A stretch of 64,000 bases of DNA from Batrachochytrium dendrobatidis JAM81 (GCF_000203795.2 NW_006281103.1:877658-941657); one strand, 5' to 3'; numbered from the stretch's first letter, positions 45,368 to 57,473 are shown. A program made the numbers and translations. Notes: generated from the sequence alone by a model not told the origin.

Positions 45368-48028
45368 TCAACCTCCAATATGAACATCATCCATGACTCG
45401 TGCAGAGTCGATAGCAAACGCCAACGCCTTGGATTCATTGCAAAGCAAAGCCAACTGCGATACCATAGTCGAGTATTCTTCAACAATGCGTTGTGGCGGA
45501 TACACACACAACTCTGTCGCTGGATTGAGTGGTGCAAACGAGGCTACGCTCACACCAGTCATTCTCATCACTGAACGCATCTGATTCATTTAAAAGTTTA
45601 TGTTAATTTGGTAAAGGCTAGGGATTAAAACCACCTGCTTCAATATCATTGTCAAGACATTTCATGTGTTTTAGCTTACTGGATCTATATCTGATGCTGC
45701 CTTGATCGTCACGCTAGCACTGCCACTTAGTCGTAAATTGATAACCAGATATGAAGGATAGGTTTCAAAATGGCCGTTGATGTGTTCATGTTGCAATTGT
45801 GCACTGGCAGATGGTAAAACAAACCCACAATCGGAAAACAGAGTGCATTCCGTTTCATCAGAACACTCTTCTTCACCAGGCATATCAACCCGCACCAACA
45901 CGGCAGATAGTCTTGCTGGTCTACCATTACATGCAGGCGTCAATATTGGCAATACGAGTTTATAAGGTGATACAATCACACCAGAACAAAAGTTCAAGCT
46001 GGCTTGGATGACTGCTGGAGTGATGTTTGCTTTACCCAGACGTATAAAATGATTGAAAAATATCAACGAATCCATCAACTGAGCTGGAAATTTTTTTACC
46101 GCCTCTTTATACTTTTTGTTTGGTAAGAGGGCATGAAGAAAAGTGGACAGCTTGGTAGGCAAGGTTGGTACATGGGATGGCATTGCTGTAGAAGTTAATC
46201 TGGGTTTTTTTGAAGATTTCGCGATTGGTACGTGTCGAGGCTGTAGATGTTCTGTACACCTGTCCATAGTTTTGAGGAGCAGTATGCGTGCAACAAGCGT
46301 TGGGTCGGCCGATGCTTTGATATGGTTGTCGTTGACCATATTGTACAATGCATGGATTGCCTTGCACCATATATGCGATCCAGTTTGAAACTGCTTATTT
46401 CGTAGAATCCATCCAGCACCCTCAGAAATAATCGGCTCAGATACGTAACCTGACTCTACCTTTTTTCGGATGCAGTTGTTTTCATGCACTGCATTGATAC
46501 TAAAATAGATTGCCATGTGAGATGAGCACATTAAAAGGTTGTAAGGAAATGTCGACGTAAAGTCTAAGCAAAGGCGAATAGTCAAAAGAGAAATATATGT
46601 AGATGTAAAATCATAGGCTTCGCTGTTTGATGATCCACCTGGTGCCAGACTAACTCCATCAAGCAGCATTCTAGCCTTGCTCGCTCCACCACAGATTAAC
46701 TCGGCAGCCGACTCAATCACCTTTTCAATACTATAATTTTGCAACATGGATTTCCACAAAGGCCTGCCTATAGTGGATAGGTGTGGCCAAATGGACTGAA
46801 CATTTATGCACGACCTACTCACAGTTGTATTTGGAGATACCTTTCTCGACTTGCTGATTGGTTCACATATATCCTGAGCAGGTGAAACGTGTCGCCATGG
46901 CTTGCCACTTCCACTTGAACCATCAGATACATGTAAAGACTGCATTGAATCTGATTTGCTAATAGATGTACCAAACTGCAGAATATCAAACAGTCTTGGC
47001 GTATGATGATCTAAAAACGCGTTCCAAGAAAGAATGCGTAAAAACGGATCCATTCTAAGCAAATTGGGTTTCATTGCGTCTGTCCCGGCAGACATGGCAT
47101 CAAGTCTTTGTGCAGCTACTTGGTCAATCACATGTTCAACAGCGGCAAGGTTTTGATCCACCATAATACCAATCACAGCACATCCAGCCAGCTCAACAGT
47201 TGGAACCTTTTCCAAGGCCTTGATAAGTGCGACAAGATGCGTATTCACTTTCCATTTCGAGATATCATCAAATACAAACACAAGGCCAAAGTCACTTAGT
47301 CGACTTCCATCGCTTACATTCCCATCAAAAACTCCCCTTTCTTGTATAGAAGAATGGGCACGCAAAGTCTGACTCAAATCGCGAATAGCTTTGGCAAAAA
47401 CTTGAGCAATGTTTAGATTATTTCCAAATTGGTGGGTCGTTTCCTTGTGTTGCATCCATACTTGTTCCGTTAATAATGCCACGAAATTCCAGAATTCTTT
47501 TCCTACAGTTGGAGACTGGGTCTTGCCACCATGGTATACATCTGGGGTTTTATGAATTACTTTGCGACCTAATTGCATCTCGATCCATTTGGCTGGCGTA
47601 AGTTTCTTTTCAAAATCAAGAGTTGAACACAAGTGAGCAATGCATCCTAGAATTGTACAATGCGCCCACATAGTGATGTTCTCGTTAGTCATGTCTGGCG
47701 AGCATATGGACATGACGGATTCAATGCCTGTTGTGTCAATATTATGGCTGGAATTTTTTGAGTGGTTGCCTTGCTGGAAAGTAGCTGACAAGTGAGATGC
47801 TGGTGGTCCAATATAGATGGTGTAGATTGACCGAGCAGTATGTATTGCCAGACTTGTTTTCCCAGATCCCGAAGATTGGACAAGCATACCGCACGGGATT
47901 AGGTTGGCGATTGGGTTCCATTGAATAGCGATTTGAGCAAGATACGCCTGATAGGCAGACACATTGTTCTGCTTATCTATATATCTGTCTTGCATTAAAA
48001 GTGGTTCCGTTGGGAGTGTCTGTGACAT
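45368..48028 (-). CDS. Crinkler-like P-loop NTPase / nuclease-type protein, 2 exons
   Basis: Exons 48028-45680 and 45580-45368 give 853 residues. A Walker A P-loop, QSSGSGKTSLA, lies near residue 52; FVFDDISKW near residue 250 is a plausible Walker B. Later blocks (EPIISEGAGWIL, FNHFIRLGKANITPAVIQAS, then VLPIL and LSAVLVRVDMPG) match the order I know from fungal and oomycete Crinkler-type proteins, whose C-terminal part is a PD-(D/E)XK-like nuclease fold. In those relatives the last strand usually carries a QVK-type Lys; here it reads VRVD, so catalysis may be lost. No signal peptide or LFLAK-like header is seen. Family assignment is moderate, and function (effector or genome-conflict) is inference. 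Confidence 0.55.
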
Positions 48029-48337
48029 TAGATTCAGCAAGTATTATAAAGTTAGACTCGTTAATAATTCGCGTGATTTTCTAAATACCATAGCACAAGG
48101 ATGGATTACGATTCATATATCGTATCATGCATTCAATAAACACGACGTATAGTATATGTTACTGCCTTTAATAATTTGAAAAGCTGACCAGACCATGTTT
48201 ACCACCACTTTTGACAGTTGGACAAAGCTTACGAGAATTGATGATAATTAAGCTCCTTACAGTCTGTATCCCAGAATCAATATAAATGCTTTTTTCCTGT
48301 CGCTTCATCTTCTATTGATATTAAAAAGCTTTTAGTA

Positions 48338-48603
48338 TTACATATCTGCATGTTGATTAAATTGTTTGTCCATATTAGAACCAAACGCATCCAATTCATC
48401 AAGTAGGCACAATATACCACTCGAGGCAATACACGCATAGCAGAGCTCTGCATGACAAAACAACATTGTACCTGCTTACAAACAAGTTTTTCTTTGTAAC
48501 CTGTCGGTTGTAAATAGATTCGGAACAAACCACAATAACTATGTTTTTTGGTTGGATCATTTACTGGCGGAGTTTGTGGCGTTGCTTCATACACTTTAGT
48601 CAT
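48338..48603 (-). CDS. Possible small gene of unknown function, frame interrupted
   Basis: The N-terminal frame (KKHSYCGLFRIYLQPTGYKE, 48603 to about 48470) and a second frame (LCYACIASSGILCLLDELDA, about 48451-48338) both look protein-like and lie head to tail. They are offset by a 26-nt segment, GTACAATG to CAGAG, with splice-like ends that is too short for a normal intron. This is either a frameshifted gene, a micro-intron, or chance. Family not recognised. Confidence 0.3.
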
Positions 48604-48721
48604 CTGCCATGTTGTTGGTGATAAAGAGCATGAAAATGAGAATGTCAGTCATCATCAATGATTATACATTTGGAAAGTATTCGCATAAAATTTATTCAAC
48701 TACTTTTGTAGGGTTGGGCTG
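48604..48721. other. Intergenic spacer
   Basis: Resembles 38540-38620 in part (ATTTGGAAAGTATT, then AAATTTATTCAACTAC). No gene seen. Confidence 0.3.
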
Positions 48722-48840
48722 AATGTTATTTTGTAAATATCGATAGATGGTTCATTTGCTGATTTGAATGGCAGAGCATTTATCGATCGTGTTTCCTGTA
48801 CCACGGCAACAATCTAACTTGTTGATACGACCTACAGTAC
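48722..48840 (+). repeat. Dispersed repeat family 3, copy C
   Basis: Related to 37503-37625 and 38987-39105: TGTAAATATCGATAGATGG, TTTGCTGATTTGAATGG, GTGTTTCCTGTACC and CGGCAACAATCTAACTTGTT followed by GATACG. Confidence 0.6.
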
Positions 48841-49048
48841 TGCAACAGCAGCCTGCTTGGTGCTATTAGAATGTCTATTAAGCATGGCAAATTGGGTTGT
48901 TGAAATATAAAGTTTTTTCGAGTTATCTACTAGCCGAATCAAACCACCACTAAACATCCAAAGAATCGAATCACAACTGTTAAATGGTCGCACAGAAACG
49001 AAATCAAAAGTGTTTTTAATAAAAAGGATGGCTTTTTAACAATAAAGG

Positions 49049-50967
49049 TCAATGTCGAGGTAAAAAGTACCCAATCATTATGCCCAATACTACAGCAAGC
49101 GGAAGCCCTAATCCACCCACAGCTCGTTTAGTCCACATGCTCAATCGTCTCACATTTAGCATAAATCGGGATGGCATATGACGAAAGAGCAGCCAGCAAA
49201 CAATATGATAAGGTGCTTTTTTACGATTGAAGGATACTTGCTGGTATCGGATCTTGTTGAGGATTTCAAGTGAGTTGGGTCGAATCATGACTGCGCGAGA
49301 TTTTGTAAAGGCATCAAAGCCAAACTTTCCGTGATAAGCTCCCATACCTGATTCGCCCATGCCTCCAAATGGAAGAGAGTCGACTAATTGAATCGAGGTT
49401 AAAAACAAATTATTATTCGAATTGAAACAGTATGTATTCAATTTGAGATGGATATGAGCAAACAAATTACCTGCAAGTGATAGGATGAGATCGTTGGCAA
49501 CAACATTTCCAGAAGGCACATTCTTGATGACTCTGTCAATAAACTTTTGATTGCTTGAGAATGGATAGAGCGCAAGTGGTGTTTTACTATCATTTACAAA
49601 TTTGTTTAAAACTTGATCTGGTGCCCATAACCTACTCCAGCCATACAAGTGTACATTAATCATGCCAAAAATGAAGCAAAGTTTACCCTATTTCGCGAAT
49701 AGCTGCAAACACATCCTCGATATCACTGTACTCAATTATGGGTAAAATAGGACCAAAAATCTCTCCATCCATAATTGGGTGGATTGTAGCATCAGCAGAA
49801 ACACCACGCAAAACAGTCGGAGAAATAAACAAGTCATTGCTATTCATCTGTCCACCGTGTACAATCTCTGTTCCAGCAACCTTCAACTGATCACCAAGAA
49901 CCTTTTCAAGCCGTTCAAAATGTCGACGGTTAATCAATCGTGGGTATACATCCGAGGCTGCTGGGTTGTCTCCTAAAAGCTCTTTGATGGCAGTGGGCAC
50001 ATATGCATAAAAGTCTTGTGCAATGGATTTGTGAACATAAACATGATCAGGAGCAACGCAAGTCTATTAAGCCATTTCAATAAAATTTTGATACAAGAAT
50101 AGAGTTGGTTCAATCTAACTCGATATTGTAAATCTACAGAACAATTGGATCTGTAGTACTTGCCTGTCCTGCATTGATGATCTTAGCCCACAAGATACGC
50201 TTCACAGTGGATTGCACATCGGTTTGCTTGTCAACAATTACTGGGCTCTTTCCACCCAATTCCAAGACAACAGGAGTAAGATGCTTGGCAGCAGCCTGCA
50301 TCACCACTCTTGCAACAGTAGCATTTCCGGTATAAAAAATCAATCCAAATGGCATTTCGAGTAGCTTGGATGACTGTGGAATATCTCCATACACGTACTT
50401 GATAGAAGTTGGATCCATATACTTGGGCAGTAGTGAATACAAGGCAAGACTGGTATGAGGTGCAAGTTCAGAAAACTTCATAACAACGGCATTTCCAGCA
50501 GCTATTGCTGAAACTAATGGAGACAACGATAGATAAATGGGATAATTCCAAGTGCCAATGATGAGCACTACACCGAGAGGATCGTTGCGGATTTCGCATC
50601 TGTCCAACGCAAATGCCAAACTTCCTCCACAGACTTTTGTCGGATTCATCCAGTCATGCAGATGTTCCAGGGCATAAATGATGGCATTGCGCACAAACCC
50701 AATCTCGAATATGACAGTTTCTGCTGGAGACTATTCATCATACATTGTTAACATCGATCTGTGCAATTTGGCTATTATTGTATTCACCTTACGAAGATCC
50801 ATGTGTACAGCAGCAGTCAATGCATCTTCTTCCTTAATAGTGAACCGGTACAGCGCTCGTAACTGCTGCTCTCTCCAAGAAGCTGAGCGAGTACGGCCTT
50901 GTGCATATGAAATGCGAGCATCATCCACCAGTCCATCAATGTCCTGAACGGGAGTAAAGTGTTCCAT
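49049..50967 (-). CDS. Class 3 fatty aldehyde dehydrogenase (ALDH3/Hfd1-like), membrane-tailed, 5 exons
   Basis: Exons 50967-50788, 50730-50164, 50063-49687, 49631-49471 and 49383-49049 give 539 residues. It oxidises long-chain aldehydes to acids using NAD(P). Landmarks are GTWNYPIYLSLSPLVSAIAAGN (cofactor binding), FYTGNATVARVV, the catalytic Glu block LELGGKSP, the catalytic Cys block INAGQTCVAPD (formed across exons 2/3), EIFGPILPI and SLPFGGMGESGMG. A C-terminal hydrophobic tail (LGLPLAVVLGIMIGYFL) suggests ER, mitochondrial outer membrane or lipid-droplet anchoring, as in yeast Hfd1 and mammalian ALDH3A2. Intron 2 has a GC donor (CAG, then GCAAGT at 50163) exactly before the catalytic Cys codon. 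Confidence 0.93.
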
Positions 50968-51204
50968 TAGTAATAGTCAGCTTTTGAATAGACTTGAAGG
51001 TGTAAATGAAATCAAGTTTGCCGAGTTTTGGATGAATCCACGTAAGTGGTAACACGCTGCATGTCTTGATTACAATCAATATAGCGTGTTTGTAAGCAAC
51101 TGCGAAGGATGGTTGAGTCAGTATCAAATAAATATATTGCTTATCATCGATTCTTTAAACTATTTTGTGATGGAATATCGTATTTATCTCAACATAATAC
51201 TGTT
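50968..51204. other. Intergenic region, 5' flank of ALDH3
   Basis: Promoter side of the ALDH3 gene; no coding feature seen. Confidence 0.3.
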
Positions 51205-51510
51205 GTATTCACGCAAGACTATTGAAGGTGTCAATCTTACTGAATGTCTTTTAAAATGAGTAGTTTTGCTACTCATTTTCATTTGTCACAATCTGTCAAT
51301 CCTTTAACAATGTCACAGAACTCATACCGTCCATTCTTAAACTCTGCTAAAGTTTAATAAAATAGGGTTTGTACAGCATGCGATACCCGACACGATGTTT
51401 ATCCAACAAATAATCAATTTTTAATAGAAAAATGTAACGACTATTCAATCATGATTTATTCTAAAATAGTCAATGCAGGATAATGTTATTATTTATGTGA
51501 ATACGACTGG
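51205..51510 (-). repeat. Dispersed about 305-bp repeat family 1, copy 2 (MITE-like, inverted)
   Basis: Inverted copy of 18937-19240. This copy shows both ends: GTATTCAC at 51205-51212 and its complement GTGAATAC at 51497-51504, an 8-bp terminal inverted repeat. The internal hairpin AAAATGAGTAG (loop) CTACTCATTTT is at about 51254-51280. It has no open frame. High identity to copy 1 over its whole length suggests fairly recent spread. Confidence 0.8.
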
Positions 51511-51575
51511 AGATTTTCAAGATGGTGCAGTGATGTTTAAGAATCTTTAATGTTGGCACTAGAATCACCATTGTT

Positions 51576-51920
51576 TTAAGGTGTTGGTGTAGGCGCACGC
51601 GAACGTACTGACAACCTTCGTGGACTACTTTTGTTGAAAAAACTGGACTTTTTCAATGGTTTAGGATTGCTCTTTTGGTTAGGATCTTTAACCAACCCTG
51701 GTTTTTTTGGTTTTAGCTTTTTTAATAATACGAGTCTTGACTTTTTCTCTGGAGTGCCAGTCTTTTTAGAGCCTTTGATTTTGCCAAGCAAGAGTTTGAA
51801 ATTAGGTTTAACCTGCCTCTTTTGCAATTGAGTTGTAGCACTGTCGATATTACTTGAGATGATCTTAGCATGGGAAGCAATGACCAGCATCGAAATAAAT
51901 GCAAAAGCATCGCTCTTCAT
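51576..51920 (-). CDS. Small secreted, strongly cationic protein with Kex2-type site
   Basis: One exon, 114 residues, family not recognised. Signal peptide MKSDAFAFISMLVIASHA. A dibasic QLQKRQ near residue 35 is a candidate Kex2 site. The mature region is very rich in Lys, Arg and Pro (KIKGSKKTGTPEKKSRL, LKKLKPKKPGLVKD, PKPLKKSSFF) with no Cys and hardly any acidic residues. Composition resembles cationic membrane- or nucleic-acid-binding peptides, or a cell-wall-bound peptide. Expression is not shown; the signal peptide is the main evidence that it is real. Confidence 0.6.
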   Translation of the reverse strand: MKSDAFAFISMLVIASHAKIISSNIDSATTQLQKRQVKPNFKLLLGKIKGSKKTGTPEKKSRLVLLKKLKPKKPGLVKDPNQKSNPKPLKKSSFFNKSSPRRLSVRSRAPTPTP

Positions 51921-52375
51921 GTTGAATAATCTAAACGGTTTAATCTAAAGTGATAAGAAAGTTGCAAGGTTTTGAAATGGGCGAGTTGCAGTTACACAAG
52001 TATCAAACTATACTCACTATTTTGTGTTGTACACAATCATAGACACACGTATACCACTTTGTGGAATTACTCCATCATTATTGGCCTGCAGTGGTAACAC
52101 ACACTTTTAATATACATGATACCATTCAAATGTTTAGGAATTCTAGCCACTACATTATTAGTCAAGTCATTCCCAACCATTACGCATGACTCGATCTGGA
52201 AAGATGATTTGCTAGATGTACAGTTGATTATCAAACCTTTAACCCATTATAGAAACAAATCAATTAGACAGTAAATTACATCTATTAACCCTCAATAAAA
52301 TGCATGTATTAAAATCTGATCACAACTTATTTCAAAACAATTAAATGAATGGTGGCCAGTCCACCACCCACATCT
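51921..52375. other. Intergenic region, no gene seen
   Basis: AT-rich 5' flank of the cationic peptide gene and 3' flank of the RasGEF gene. Nothing further recognised. Confidence 0.35.
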
Positions 52376-55300
52376 TTAAAGCATACCAGCTTTTTCCAAC
52401 ATGCGAATCTTATTCGCCATATCCTTTAAAGGATCATCCATAGAAATACTAGCGCTTCCAGAGCTTAGGGTAGCAGAAGGCGGCCCGCCGCCGCCAGGAG
52501 GACCGCTATAGTCATGGTCTCTAGGTTCATATGCCAAGGAGATTTCATACAGTTCTTGTGCATCTCTTTGACCTTCGCGACTGATGCATTCCAACAAATA
52601 CTGCTGTAGCTCTGCTACATCGATAAACACAAAAGGAAGTTGAAACCGTTGGAGATCTTGTATGATTTTTGCAGTTTTTGCATACTTGTCAAAATTAATC
52701 AATCGTCCGTCATTTCGCCTGTTGGGATTGCCGTCATCAGTAAATGTCAAGTCAGTCAGAAAGAGACCTACAAATGGAAGTGAAGGTAAAGGAGCACGCT
52801 TCAATAGAGCTCGGTATTCGTAGTAGTTTCTCCCGTGATTGGTCACTCGCTGTATATTTTGAAACATGGTTTTGGTTTTGGCAGATAATGCATCCCATGT
52901 TTTTTTCAAACGAGCAATGGTAGATGAGTTTAGACCTGTTTGGATCGCCATGAGTGAATTAAAGTTGTACATTTCAAGACAGTTGTCCGCTACTTTGATA
53001 AAGTATTTGATAATTTGCGATCGCCGTTTAGTATCTGGATCTGAAAGAATAGTAGCAACCACCCATCCAGCAATACGAGTACTGAGCTGTGACATGGCTC
53101 GAACATTAACAGCGGTGGAAAGCTTCTTTTTGGCCCACTCTTGCTTCATGAGTTCAAACGGTTTAATACGAGCATACATTTGACTCTCAATGAGAGTTAA
53201 TTGCCGAGCAACCTCGATAGGATCAATATCCAAAAGCGAAAACCGTTTCATGTTGCGCGGAAGAATAGGCTGTGGAATATCTTCTGAACGGACTGCCAGT
53301 CGCTTGAATTTGGGTGTCGAAATTGTATTGTGATTCAATACATCCACATTGATCTTTTTCGTTACCAAGTCCATAAGTCGAGTGGCAAGTGGTGCATGGG
53401 TTTGTGACATGACTGTAGATGCAAACTGGTAGAGACGGTCTAGACATGCATCATCATCTGCTTCAATCCAATGGCTTTCCAGCCACGTTTTGAATGCATT
53501 CGAGACGCGGATTTGAATGGGAACAAGTTTCTTGTCAATCCACATCTTGACTTCGTGATCTTTCAAACCAGGTGGAGGAGACATGTTGAATCGAGCAGTA
53601 AGTGCATTAAACAGCTGCTCGGATGTGGCAAACAAGTGAAACGTGAGTAAAAACGCATTTGCAAATCCTGGATCAACAGGCTGATCGTGTAGTGTAAGTC
53701 GCTCAACCAGTGCATCAAACGTGCCGCCATTGACCGCACCTTCCATGTTGAATGTAATGTCTTCGTGGCGATACTCCTTGTTGAGAAAAAAAGGACGAAG
53801 GTTGTCAGCCGATATGCGAGTAGGCACATTGATTGGAACATCCCCATCTCCAAAAAACTTTTTCAGTTTCAGCTGTCCACTCTCGAATGATTTGACACGA
53901 GGATGGTCTTCTTCAAAATCATAAGCACCATTAAAGTGAGAACTGTTGGCAGAATAGCGGTCAGGTACAGAGCTGCCATGCATAGAGGATTGTACACTTG
54001 AGGAGTCTCGATTAGACTGACTATGCAAAGCCAGTGATGGATTCGAGAGATATTGAGGGTTGGAAGCGTGAAATGTGCCATTTCCACTACTCATTCGAGC
54101 ATGAGAAGCAATAATAGACTGCTTTCGAGGAAGCGGCGTGATATATGAAGAATGAGGGTGGGGTTGTTGAGATTGATTATGCTGAGTAGCTTGATGAAAG
54201 TGATGCTGCTGTTTGATCAGTTGATTTGTAACTAAATTGGAATCGCTTGCAGAAAATGATCTATCAATTTCGCCAAGCATAGGGTGGGGCATTCCATGAG
54301 AAACTGTGGTTGGCTGCGTCAAATCAGTCGTAGAGGGTGGCTGAGTGACTTTTGTTGAAGAGGTAGACAGTCGTTCACTGGAATTCAGCATAAGTGTCAT
54401 GGATAGTGTTCGGCGTTGAAGATTGACCAAGTCTGGATTGCGATCGGCACCTGTACCTGCGCTGTCATTACTCAGTCGGTTGTGTTTTCTAGTAGGTGCA
54501 TGTCCAATACCAATAGCCGTTTGAGCAGATTCAACAGGCTGCCACTCCAAAGTACCCAATTCATCTTTACGATCAATCACCAATTTAGATGCAATCAGTA
54601 TATTTTCAACTGCAATCATCACTTGACTAGTAGACTCCAGTATTGATGCAAGAGCATCGGAAGGTGTAAATGTTCCATTATTCACAGTAGCCTGGTTGAC
54701 CAGCTCAGTCACACACATGTAAACACGCTCTTTGGCCTGAACCAATCCATCCACCAGTCGATCTGGATCGTCGTGGAAATCAATACGAAAATCTTCTATA
54801 ATTGACAATAGCTCTCCAATGTGTGTTACACATTCACGCACGGCAAGAACAAAATCGGTCGACTCGGATTTACTGGCAGATGTAATCTGTGTCACTAAAG
54901 CTGCAAGCTTATCCATAATCAATTTGGAGTAGTTGTCGAGCTTGCCAACAAGTTCTTGATCAGATAATGCTCCACCCTTGATATCAAACGTAGTAAGAAG
55001 TTCCTTGGGTGCATGGGAGAGTTTAAGCGCAGTATCCTGTGCAACAGCAACAAAATGGCGAACAGATAAAAGAACCTGGCCTGCCTGTTGTCGCATCCGA
55101 TTAGCAGAATCGGGTGGAGGCCATAAGCCAGAAGCAACTTTCGAGGCCAATACTAGTTTGGATAGTGTGCTCATGATTTCACTATGGTGAGAAGCCAACC
55201 CTGGATGTACTTTCATGAGCTCTGACTCGGTGGAAATAGTCCCAGAGCTAGCAAGCATATCGCGAATGGCACGAACAATCTGATAGGTTTGTTCGACATA

Positions 55301-57305
55301 GCGAGACTTGATTTGGTTTTTTGCAAAATAGTTGAGATCGGCAATGGATTTAAGGATGTTGTTAATCAGTAGTTCCCAGCTAATTGTGACTGATGAATCA
55401 ACCAGACTTTCCGATCCCCAATCGGGAACGTTGGAGGGCTTTACAAACACAGGAAGAGCCTTTTCTTGACTAGCAACAAATTTGTTATCCTGGTAAATAA
55501 GACTACGTCTCCGTGGCGTCTAAATACATTCATATATATAAAAAATGTTGGTAAATTAATGTTTGACGATTCAGCTTCGCAGATACATAGACCTGATTCT
55601 CATTTGATCAAAGAAATATCATAAAATAGTCGATACTTACAGCCTTTTTTACATCCTCAATATTGTAGGTTGTCTGGTTTGTGTGAGTGTTGAAAAAATA
55701 GGTCTGCCCATTGGTAGGATTGGTTTTCCTGTGCCAAAAATGTGGCAAATCTAAGCTTTGTGTAACCCGATTTAAACCTGACGGATTTTCCAATTCCTCT
55801 CCATGTGATGGTGAATTGCCATTAATATTTGCATCACTAAAAGTAGTAGATTGAGTATTTATGGCAATTGAATCCGTATTATCTGAGCCATCACTCATGA
55901 CTTTTTCTGAAAGAGCAATATCCGGTTGTTTCAGAGTGTGCATGCTATCTGTAGAAGCAGTGGAGACACAGTGATCATCAAAGGCATTCTTATTTCCCAT
56001 CACATGCTCTAATGTGTTGGTAAGAGCATCAATCTGGATGCGTGCATTTGCCAATGATCCGCTCCGTTTCCGGCCAATGCTGAGATTAGCATTAGTGGCG
56101 GTTGTGGATAATTGTTCAAGACTGGATTTACGTGAAAAAGAGTGTGGATGGGTAGCATTAAGTGGTGAAGGTGGTACGAGTTGCTATTCAAATATTAATA
56201 ATCAGTTAGAATCTATGAGTTTCAAAATACAATACAGTTTATAAGAACAAAATGTATAGATATACCACTACACTTGTCAAATATTTAAAGCATGCAAAAA
56301 CAATCAAGTTGGTACCTCTTGTATAGGCTCAATGTAGTTTGATGGAAACCAACCTAAAATCAACAAAGTGGTGTAAAGCAATTCAAATAAATAAGATGGA
56401 AAACAATACAGAGAGCTGATGAAGCATAGGATTCAAGGATTCAGATTCAGTGCAACAATCTGAATAAATTGTGAATTGAAGGGTAGTAAACTTGGCAAAA
56501 AGTAACAAGTTCATCATCAAGATATAAATATGGTCGAGTAAGAATATTAGGGTGATCTAGCCTTTACTCCAACTCATCCAATCCGATTAGCCGTCATGTT
56601 TAAACCTCACATTGCAGCATATCAAATTCCAAATCCAATTGAATGTGTGATGTATGGATTGCATTCTTACAATCCATCCAGTGCATTACTAGTGACAATC
56701 AACATTGTAATGAAATATAAAAGACTAGATTCTTTTAAATCCATAGCGATTTGAATCATCAATGTATCAATTACAAGATGCCAGTCCTGCAAAACCCATT
56801 GACATATCAAGACAAATGGTTGATTAACTTGTAATTTAGAATTAGCTGCAGACGAGAGGTGCATGGCTTGTTAAAAGAGCAGCAATGGTGATGGGCAATG
56901 GGTGGCAATACGGATTGCCACTCAAGCAATTTTTATATTTCGATTAGATAGACATGCGAATAGAAAGTACATGCGATTCACAAGTGCCAACTGCATGATG
57001 TATAACTAGTAGAAACAAGAGCAGCCAGTAGCCATTATACCTTTTTTGGAGCCCAAAGTACCTTCCCACCAACCAGAAGGGTCTTTGAAATGCACATGGA
57101 TCACATCACCCTGTTTGAGTGAAAGGCATGTGGGATCCGAAGCAAGATAGTCATATAGAGCTCTGACTGTATCAATGCATGGATCGTCGTTATGAATGGC
57201 TGCAGTGGTTGTTGTAGATAGATTATTAGTGGTGACGGTATTTGCAGTGGCAGATTGGACAACCGAGGTAGGAGCAGCATTCATATTGTCAATAGTGAAG
57301 GCCAT
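52376..57305 (-). CDS. CDC25: CDC25-type Ras guanine nucleotide exchange factor (SH3-WW-RasGEF), 4 exons
   Basis: Exons 57305-57041, 56353-56316, 56183-55641 and 55519-52376 give 1329 residues. Domains in order: SH3 (residues about 45-100: VRALYDYLASDP, LKQGDVIHV, GWWEGTLG, then GWFPSNYIEPI, completed by the 38-nt exon 2); a WW-like motif (LPHFWHRKTNPTNGQTYFFN followed by TNQTTY); a helical region; a Ser/Gln/His-rich linker; RasGEF_N (FNMEGAVNGGTFDALVERLT onward); and the catalytic RasGEF domain (DIDPIEVARQLTLIESQMYA to FVFIDVAELQQYLLE). It activates Ras upstream of adenylate cyclase or MAPK signalling. Intron 1 is 687 nt. A CACGTG lies about 170 bp upstream of the ATG. Confidence 0.92.
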
Positions 57306-57473
57306 TTGAATAGACAACCGAATTGAAATCAATAAATACTGGCAGTAGCTTTAATAGTTGCAGTATTCCAGTCTTAGATTCCTGTGATAACCTGCTTTAC
57401 CAATTGACAAAGCATCAAAAATCAAGAAATCTTACGACGCGAGGTGTGGATGCAAATGCGCACCACGTGAAAT

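Noticed and set aside
48029..48040. Four extra N-terminal residues on the Crinkler-like protein
   Set aside because: The upstream codon is TTG; the ATG is at 48028.
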